Shown: piece by piece, positions 6,909-10,776 of the stretch
How the letters are laid out: each line of letters opens with the position of its first letter
How positions within the stretch are numbered: position 1 is the first letter of the stretch
DNA from: an uncultured Methylococcaceae bacterium
GTDB taxonomy: Bacteria; Pseudomonadota; Gammaproteobacteria; Methylococcales; Methylomonadaceae
DNA length: 10,776 nt
Direction: 5' to 3'
NCBI GenBank assembly: GCA_903939355.1
Contig: CAJAHC010000229.1
Coordinates: 1 to 10,776, forward strand
Position numbers and translations under genes: made by a program
The notes under the pieces: generated by a model
What the model saw: the letters and a program-made list of their open reading frames with translations, nothing else
What the model was told of the DNA's origin: nothing
Databases searched by the model: none

Positions 6909-7187
6909 ATGAATCAAAAAAAGCACATGTATACCCTATTAAAATTTACAAGCCTAGCAATATTATTTTCTAGTTACAGCTGTTCTTCCAAACTATTGGA
7001 AATAGATTCATCTGAGGTGAGAAATTTTTCAAATTTCGAATTATGTGGCATTTTGGCAAAAGGCCGTTATAGCGAATCTGCTAAAAGTGCGGCACTAAGT
7101 GAAATAGAGAAACGAAAATTCAATTGTGCTGAAGATTTTGAGGAAATTATTACTGATAACCCTAAAGGGATAAAGATGGGTAATTAG
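6909..7187 (+). CDS. Small exported, possibly lipid-anchored protein of unknown function
   Basis: This is a 92-residue protein with a basic start, a hydrophobic stretch (residues 8-22) and Cys25 in SSYSC. The signal and following Ser-rich segment look like a lipoprotein signal, but the lipobox is atypical (Ser at -3, Tyr at -2). The mature part holds FELCGILAKGRYSES and a helical ALSEIEKRKFNC stretch. That L-C ... G-R ... A-L-x-E-I-x-x-R ... C pattern recurs in short enterobacterial and other gammaproteobacterial envelope proteins, but I cannot name a family. ATG 6909 is preferred over TTG 6897. The ribosome binding site is weak (TTGGAAT). The gene ends 11 bases before the convergent YkgJ-type gene, with no clear terminator between them. 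Confidence 0.6.
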   Translation: MNQKKHMYTLLKFTSLAILFSSYSCSSKLLEIDSSEVRNFSNFELCGILAKGRYSESAKSAALSEIEKRKFNCAEDFEEIITDNPKGIKMGN

Positions 7188-7198
7188 ATCTTACATAC

Positions 7199-7705
7199 TC
7201 ACTCACTTTCTTGCCATTCAAAAAACCACTCAGTCAATTCACGCGCATCGCCAAAACCGTTTAGACGGCGATCAATGGCATCTTGATTACCCCATACAAC
7301 CTCGGACCAGTTACCATACTCGACACGTGTTTGGATAACCTTACAGTAAAGTCCTTTATCACGTTGAACATAGAAGCCGTAAGTGCGGCAAGCCACAGGA
7401 CGGTGAGCGTAAACCCAACAACTCCCCGTAGACTGATCCAACATTGGGCAAATGATAGGTCGTGATAACTGACTGGACAATTCAGCAACATCCTTAATAA
7501 TTTCATGAAGTTGCTCAGGAGGAAGTAAAAGAAGCCCTTCCCTCAATAAACCCCATTCAGCAATCGTAAGTCGAGGGATTTCGGCGAGCCGTCGACAACA
7601 ACCATCACAACCCCTTCGACATGGCCAATCGAGGTTATCTTCACTGATAGCTCTTACACGATCATCGATATCTAAATGAAGATGACTAAGCATATTAATC
7701 GTCAT
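7199..7705 (-). CDS. YkgJ-family cysteine-cluster protein
   Basis: This 168-residue cytosolic protein has the cysteine pattern of the YkgJ/CxxCxxCC family, predicted to bind zinc or iron-sulfur. Cysteines at 29, 33, 36 and 37 (PCRRGCDGCC) are followed by C86, C96, C106 and C121, with the typical YAHRPVACRTYG motif (99-110). The family's biochemical role is unknown and the metal is inferred from the cysteines. The start at ATG 7705 has no Shine-Dalgarno on its strand; an in-frame ATG lies four codons in at 7693. A same-strand gene stub ends 26 bases upstream, so this gene was probably the downstream member of an operon whose first gene is now broken. Its expression may therefore be altered. 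Confidence 0.88.
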   Translation of the reverse strand: MTINMLSHLHLDIDDRVRAISEDNLDWPCRRGCDGCCRRLAEIPRLTIAEWGLLREGLLLLPPEQLHEIIKDVAELSSQLSRPIICPMLDQSTGSCWVYAHRPVACRTYGFYVQRDKGLYCKVIQTRVEYGNWSEVVWGNQDAIDRRLNGFGDARELTEWFFEWQESE

Positions 7706-7731
7706 AACAGGAGTTTAAATTTTTCTGCAGA

Positions 7732-7888
7732 TTATCTAGCTGTCAGTAATGATATAATGGAGACATCAATTTTCATATTATTTTGTTTCAACCAGTATCT
7801 CTGGAGCTCGTGGAGGCGGGCTGAAAGTTTCGCGATGCCATCAAAATGCGGTTGCCCATGGCTTGTGTCTTCAAAGGTGCCCCCCCCC
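7732..7888 (-). pseudogene. C-terminal stub of an unrecognised gene, broken at a C9 tract
   Basis: On the minus strand, a 49-codon frame reads from the nine-base homopolymer (7880-7888) to a TAA at 7734-7732. It starts GTFEDTSHGQPHFDGIAKL and ends in an amphipathic, Leu-rich tail. It has protein-like composition and no internal stop. It has no start codon at its upstream edge and meets the second IS-like element exactly there. I do not recognise the family. It ends 26 bases before the YkgJ-type gene on the same strand and was probably co-transcribed with it. It could still be an unselected frame, so confidence is modest. Confidence 0.4.
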
Positions 7889-8121
7889 TGAGTCAGAATA
7901 GTTGTCGCCTCAAATTTTTAAAAAAAATTAAATTTGAGATTAGAGATAAAACAAATATAAAGTATTCTGAAGGCTTTAAAGAGCAAGCTTTGGCAAAAGT
8001 TTACAACCGAGGAAATGCGCAAACGATTCAGGACATCGCGGATGACTTGAATATCAGTTTACAAACACTAAAAACATGGATGAAAAAAGTAAATTTGACA
8101 GAACACAGGCGCTACCGTTGA
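7846..8121 (+). pseudogene. Degenerate IS3-type OrfA, helix-turn-helix part
   Basis: The frame is open from ATG 7846, but the transposase-like part begins only near 7933 and reads KYSEGFKEQALAKVYNRG (about residues 39-56), then IADDLNISLQTLKTWMKK. This is the OrfA HTH found in IS elements whose OrfB begins MTAHEER. After WMKK the frame runs off into VNLTEHRRYR and stops, while the family's continuation lies in the -1 frame. The ATG at 7846 lies outside the element, in the broken neighbour, so it is not the native start. An A6G run (8083-8089) marks the frame change. It could be a programmed slip, but with the two further lesions downstream a mutation is likelier. Confidence 0.65.
7909..7938. 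repeat. 9-bp inverted repeat just inside the degenerate IS
   Basis: CTCAAATTT (7909-7917) and AAATTTGAG (7930-7938) form a perfect inverted repeat with a 12-base A/T spacer. It lies between the presumed IS end and the OrfA helix-turn-helix. It may form a hairpin that limits read-through transcription into the transposase, or be chance in AT-rich DNA. Confidence 0.45.
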
Positions 8122-8446
8122 AATCAAAACGCCCACAGGATTGGCTTCCTGAAGAACGATTTACAGCATTACAGAAAAGTTATAGTTTACTTGGTGAGGA
8201 TTTAAATGCCTAGTGCCGTGAACAAGGCATTTTTGTTCATCAACTGGAGAAATGGAAAGCCGATTTTTACCATCAGGGTCTCGTAATTAAAAAGCGAGAA
8301 GAAGCTCGCGTCTTGCATACCTTAAAAGCGGAAATCCATAGTTTGGAGCGTGAGCTATTACGAAAAGATAAGTGTTAGCAGAAGCCGCCGCGCTGTTGGT
8401 ACTCCAAAAAAAGTTCCGGGCGCTCTTGGGGGGTGAGGTCGAATGA
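8079..8446 (+). pseudogene. Degenerate OrfA, C-terminal part with stop and frameshift
   Basis: The -1 frame continues the transposase: KSKRPQDWLPEERFTALQ, then LLGEDLNA, a TAG stop (8211-8213), then CREQGIFVHQLEKWKADF. Family members have NAWCRE, so the stop is a Trp TGG-to-TAG change. The coiled-coil part (EIHSLERELLRKDK) then loses frame near 8373, and LAEAAALLVLQKKFRALL resumes in another frame, consistent with a one-base deletion. The final TGA (8444-8446) overlaps the ATG of OrfB as ATGA, the intact family junction. Confidence 0.7.
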
Positions 8447-8628
8447 CTGCCCACGAAGAGCGCAAACAACTGATTGTATTACTTGATGAATCGATGATAA
8501 CAGGTGCGCGTCAGGCGCAAGCCTGTGAAGTGCTGGGTTTAAGTGAGCGCACCTTGCAACGCTGGCAGATCGGTGAAACCGTTCATTGCGATCAACGGCC
8601 CTTACGTGATTATCAGCCGCTACACAAA
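8443..8628 (+). pseudogene. N-terminal stub of IS3-type OrfB, fused in frame to the integrase frame
   Basis: Starting at ATG 8443, MTAHEERKQLIVLLDES and ACEVLGLSERTLQRW match the start of an IS3-type OrfB, with its helix-turn-helix at about residues 22-42. Similarity ends near residue 62 (RPLRDYQPLHK), before any catalytic domain. The frame then continues without a stop through about 28 non-family codons into the tyrosine recombinase, giving one 496-codon open frame. Confidence 0.75.
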
Positions 8629-8712
8629 TCCTCTGCTCGAGCTCGTTCTCTTGTTTTACTTAAATTTTCTCGTTGTTTCTTTTTCATTTTTATTCCATCA
8701 GCAGTTACCATC

Positions 8713-9933
8713 ATGATCACTAAATTTAAATTCACCCAGAAAAGTATCGACTCTTTACCGCCACATTCAAAAGACTCCAGATCCACCGATCAGGAATATA
8801 GCGACAGTATTGTTTCGGGTCTTAAGTTACTGGTGGGTAAGAACGGCAATAAGAAATTCCTGTTTCGCTACACGTTGAGATCCCGTAAGTGTTCCACCGC
8901 GTCGGGCAGTTACGGAGCGCTCACCGTGGATGAAGCTCGAACCCTCGCCAATCATTGTAAAGCGCTGGTCTCTCAAGGTCGTGATCCCAAGCAAGAAAAG
9001 GATGAGTTCAAGAACCGTATCAGCTTCGGTGAATTCGTTTCTGAACATTATTTACCTCATGCAACCATATATAAAAGGAGTATCGCCTCAGATGAATCCA
9101 AATTGCGACTGTATTTACTGCCCAAGTTCGGTCATGTGCCCATGGCCGATATTTCAACCCAAGCCCTACAGACTTATCATAATCACTTGAAAGTGAAGCT
9201 GTCACCGGTCACGGCGAATAGGCATTTGTCTTTACTGCATCGACTATTCTCTCTTTCCGTTCAGTGGGGTTATCTCGAGAAGAATGTCTGTACAGGCATC
9301 AGTAAATTCCAAGAAAATAATAAATTTAAACGCTTTCTGAGTAATGAGGAAATACGGAATTTGTTTTCCGCTGCTGACACTGATGAGAACATCTATGCGG
9401 CGGCATACATAAAAATACTGCTGCTGACGGGTGTTAGGCGATCTGAAGGACTGGGCATGAAATGGAAGCATCTTCGGTTGGGTGACTCCAAACCCATGTG
9501 GTATGTACCTCACACAAAATCGGGTAAATCCAGATATGTCATCTTGAATCCTATGGCGCTACAGATCCTCGAAGCTTTACCGAAAGTTCAGGGTAATCCT
9601 TATGTGTTCGTGGGTAAAGTGCTAGGTAATCCCATTCAGAATCCCATGAAAGCATTCAAGCAGCTCATCGCTAGAGCCGGAGTTGAGTCGACTTTTCGCC
9701 TTCATGATATCCGTCATACGATGGCCAGTCTGATCGTGAATAATGGCGGCAGTCTTTATGATGTGCAGGCGGCTTTGGGTCATGCAAACAGCAGTATTTC
9801 GGAAAGATATTCGCATTTGAGTGAGGAGAGTCGCTTGAAAACCAGTCATAACGTTTCAAATGTAATTGCCGGTGCCATTGAGGATTCAAAGGTTAAATCT
9901 GCACGTGGTTTTTCTATTGGGATAGGACTATAA
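8713..9933 (+). CDS. Tyrosine recombinase / integrase of the DUF4102-arm type
   Basis: From ATG 8713 the protein is 406 residues. An N-terminal arm-binding domain (about 1-100; SGSYGALTVDEAR is the recognisable core) is followed by a SAM-like core-binding domain (about 105-195) and the catalytic domain. All catalytic residues are visible: R242 in TGVRRSE, K269 in HTKSG, H331 and R334 in LHDIRHT, H357 in LGH, and the nucleophile Y366 in ERYSHL. It should integrate and excise a genomic island or prophage-like element. The frame is open back to 8443, so translation may start there and add 90 residues (OrfB stub plus linker). I prefer 8713 because the arm domain begins there, though no good ribosome binding site precedes it. 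No tRNA or attachment repeat is visible nearby. Confidence 0.9.
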   Translation: MITKFKFTQKSIDSLPPHSKDSRSTDQEYSDSIVSGLKLLVGKNGNKKFLFRYTLRSRKCSTASGSYGALTVDEARTLANHCKALVSQGRDPKQEKDEFKNRISFGEFVSEHYLPHATIYKRSIASDESKLRLYLLPKFGHVPMADISTQALQTYHNHLKVKLSPVTANRHLSLLHRLFSLSVQWGYLEKNVCTGISKFQENNKFKRFLSNEEIRNLFSAADTDENIYAAAYIKILLLTGVRRSEGLGMKWKHLRLGDSKPMWYVPHTKSGKSRYVILNPMALQILEALPKVQGNPYVFVGKVLGNPIQNPMKAFKQLIARAGVESTFRLHDIRHTMASLIVNNGGSLYDVQAALGHANSSISERYSHLSEESRLKTSHNVSNVIAGAIEDSKVKSARGFSIGIGL

Positions 9934-9946
9934 ATTCATCTATATG

Positions 9947-9972
9947 GAGGTCTGATCGTAAAGGCCTCTTTT
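9947..9972 (+). terminator. Intrinsic terminator after the integrase
   Basis: GAGGTCT (9947-9953) pairs with AGGCCTC (9962-9968), one G-U pair included, around an eight-base loop and is followed by TTTT. It begins 14 bases after the integrase stop codon and separates it from the toxin-antitoxin operon. Confidence 0.65.
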
Positions 9973-9987
9973 AAAACATGTCAAGTA

Positions 9988-10016
9988 TTGCCAATTTTAG
10001 ACAACGATGCTATTTT
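9988..10016 (+). promoter_or_regulatory. Promoter of the ParD/ParE-type operon
   Basis: TTGCCA (9988-9993) and TATTTT (10011-10016) are 17 bases apart, a 5/6 and 4/6 match at the optimal spacing. The site lies 37 bases before the antitoxin ATG and directly after the integrase terminator. Operons of this family are usually repressed by the antitoxin; I see no clear operator repeat. Confidence 0.5.
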
Positions 10017-10052
10017 TAAGACTCTTTTACATTGTTTAGAATTACTCACACT

Positions 10053-10322
10053 ATGAATGTTAATTTATCCCCACAACTCGATGAGATGGTTCGACAGAAA
10101 GTGGCATCAGGACTTTACACATCGGCCAGTGAAGTCGTTCGCGAGGCCTTACGCCTGATGGAACAGCAAGACTGTATACGTGCAGCCAAATTGGAGCAAT
10201 TACGGCATGATATACGTGATGGAATCAATAGCGGCGAATCGACACATTGGGATCCTGAAGAAATTAAGCAGGAAGGACGCAAAATTAGAGCGGCTAGAAC
10301 TAATGCCTCACAAACAACCTAA
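10053..10322 (+). CDS. ParD-type antitoxin (ribbon-helix-helix)
   Basis: This is the 89-residue antitoxin of a type II toxin-antitoxin pair. The N-terminal ribbon-helix-helix (about 1-45) is textbook ParD: NVNLSPQLDEMV as the strand, then SGLYTSASEVVREALRLME. It should bind the operon's promoter DNA as a dimer. The charged C-terminal part should wrap and neutralise the toxin. ATG 10053 is chosen because the family starts at this point; an upstream TTG at 10032 would add seven residues. The stop codon overlaps the toxin ATG by one base (TAATG), so translation is coupled. It is preceded by its own promoter. Confidence 0.88.
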   Translation: MNVNLSPQLDEMVRQKVASGLYTSASEVVREALRLMEQQDCIRAAKLEQLRHDIRDGINSGESTHWDPEEIKQEGRKIRAARTNASQTT

Positions 10323-10621
10323 TGCCGATCATCGTAAAGAGTCCAAAGGCAAAAGCAGATCTCATTGAAATCTGGGATTATATTGCCGATGATAGTGAGA
10401 TACGAGCCGATGCCTTTATTCAAACGATAGATAAAAAATTTCATATCTTAGTTAAAGAACCTCTGCTAGGTATTGCCCGTGATGAAATAGAAGCCGACTT
10501 ACGTAGTTTTCCGGTCGGCCGGTATGTCATTTTTTACCGGCGTATTTCTGATGGCATTGAAATTATTCGAGTTCTGCATGGAGCGCGTGATTTGAATTTC
10601 ATTTTGAATCCAGATAATTGA
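10322..10621 (+). CDS. ParE/RelE-superfamily toxin
   Basis: This 99-residue protein follows the ParE pattern throughout: SPKAKADLIEIWDYIA (7-22), AFIQTIDKKFHILVKEPLLG, LRSFPVGRYVIFYRR (60-74) and the C-terminal signature IEIIRVLHGARDLNFIL. ParE toxins poison DNA gyrase; other members of the superfamily cleave mRNA on the ribosome. The ParD partner and the sequence favour ParE, but the target is inferred. The length is normal and no key motif is missing, so the toxin looks active. It likely stabilises the adjacent integrative element. Confidence 0.9.
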   Translation: MPIIVKSPKAKADLIEIWDYIADDSEIRADAFIQTIDKKFHILVKEPLLGIARDEIEADLRSFPVGRYVIFYRRISDGIEIIRVLHGARDLNFILNPDN

Positions 10622-10633
10622 AAAATTGGGATT

Positions 10634-10776
10634 ATGAAAGAATACCCCTACACAGCCAGCTTAATAAATGACGGATTCGGCGTTGCTTTTAATGATACTG
10701 GAATCGGTAAAAGCTTAGTTATTGTTTATGATGAGGGTGGTCAGCTCATTATGTTCAGTAGAGGCGGAATGACCTA
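10634..10776 (+). CDS. Start of an unrecognised gene downstream of the toxin (3' end outside window)
   Basis: ATG 10634 lies 12 bases after the toxin stop, with a GGGA-type ribosome binding site four bases before the start. The frame stays open for 47 codons to the window end. The protein starts MKEYPYTASLINDGFGVAF and continues with a Gly-rich, beta-looking stretch ending GGQLIMFSRGGM. There is no signal peptide or recognisable motif. The spacing suggests co-transcription with the toxin-antitoxin pair, so it may be element cargo. I do not recognise a family. Confidence 0.5.
   Translation, partial: MKEYPYTASLINDGFGVAFNDTGIGKSLVIVYDEGGQLIMFSRGGMT

Larger units (their letters stand above)
7889..8628 (+). 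mobile_element. Degenerate, 3'-truncated IS3-like element
   Basis: The remnant begins at the end of a C9 tract with TGAGTCAGAATAG, a plausible IS terminus starting TG. It contains decayed OrfA pieces and the first 62 codons of OrfB, then stops abruptly near 8628, where a different sequence leads into a tyrosine recombinase. No right terminal repeat is present. It belongs to a different subgroup from the intact element at 5280-6540. Both edges are placed by loss of similarity and are approximate. Confidence 0.6.

Noticed and set aside
7676..7891. 71-codon plus-strand frame across the ykgJ upstream region
   Set aside because: It overlaps the ykgJ start, has low-complexity content and no ribosome binding site. 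The opposite strand has the protein-like frame.
8827..9889. Several antisense and alternative frames inside the integrase
   Set aside because: They are shadows of a gene with all catalytic motifs intact.
1..10776. CRISPR array, tRNA, rRNA or a new defence system
   Set aside because: I saw no regularly spaced repeats, no tRNA-like cloverleaf and no rRNA. The accessory genes are explained by IS, integrase and toxin-antitoxin modules plus small unknown proteins.

Overview
The window is a gammaproteobacterial-looking, AT-leaning chromosomal segment. Codon use and the c-di-GMP, PuuD-like and YkgJ-like proteins would suit a methanotroph-type gammaproteobacterium, but that taxonomic guess is an inference and nothing here proves it. 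A conserved left part gives way to a mosaic accessory right part built from mobile elements.

Left part (1-5180). A very long minus-strand gene runs off the window's left edge. It encodes a multi-domain c-di-GMP sensor/enzyme: about seven membrane segments, a periplasmic dCache/CHASE-like sensor, another membrane segment, two PAS domains, GGDEF, and the first part of EAL. A roughly 1-kb AT-rich intergenic region follows. It has no convincing gene but holds two hairpins with U-tails that read as minus-strand terminators. Next is a plus-strand membrane protein of the PuuD / urate-oxidase N-terminal type, with a strong ribosome binding site and its own terminator.

Right part (5180-10776). An apparently complete 1261-bp IS3-family element (OrfA/OrfB, 26-bp imperfect terminal repeats) sits inside or at the end of a small minus-strand secreted-protein gene. 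Beyond it are a small plus-strand lipoprotein-like gene and, convergent to it, a minus-strand YkgJ-type cysteine-cluster protein. Directly upstream of the YkgJ-type gene lies the C-terminal stub of another gene, broken at a run of nine C. The break is the left edge of a second, degenerate IS3-like element whose OrfA carries a frame change, a Trp-to-stop change and a one-base deletion. Its OrfB is cut after about 62 codons. That OrfB stub is fused in frame to an intact-looking tyrosine recombinase with all catalytic residues. A terminator, a good promoter, and a ParD/ParE-type toxin-antitoxin pair follow. A further unrecognised gene starts just after the toxin and leaves the window.

How it works together. 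The left genes are probably ordinary host functions: second-messenger signalling and a membrane redox/transport-like protein. From 5180 on, the layout is a stacked insertion history: IS into a small gene, an older IS into the gene upstream of ykgJ, then an integrase plus toxin-antitoxin module abutting the old IS. This looks like the edge of an integrated element. I did not find a clearly new defence or metabolic system. The most useful leads are the split secreted-protein gene, the OrfB-integrase chimera, and the possible small RNA locus at 3861-4117.
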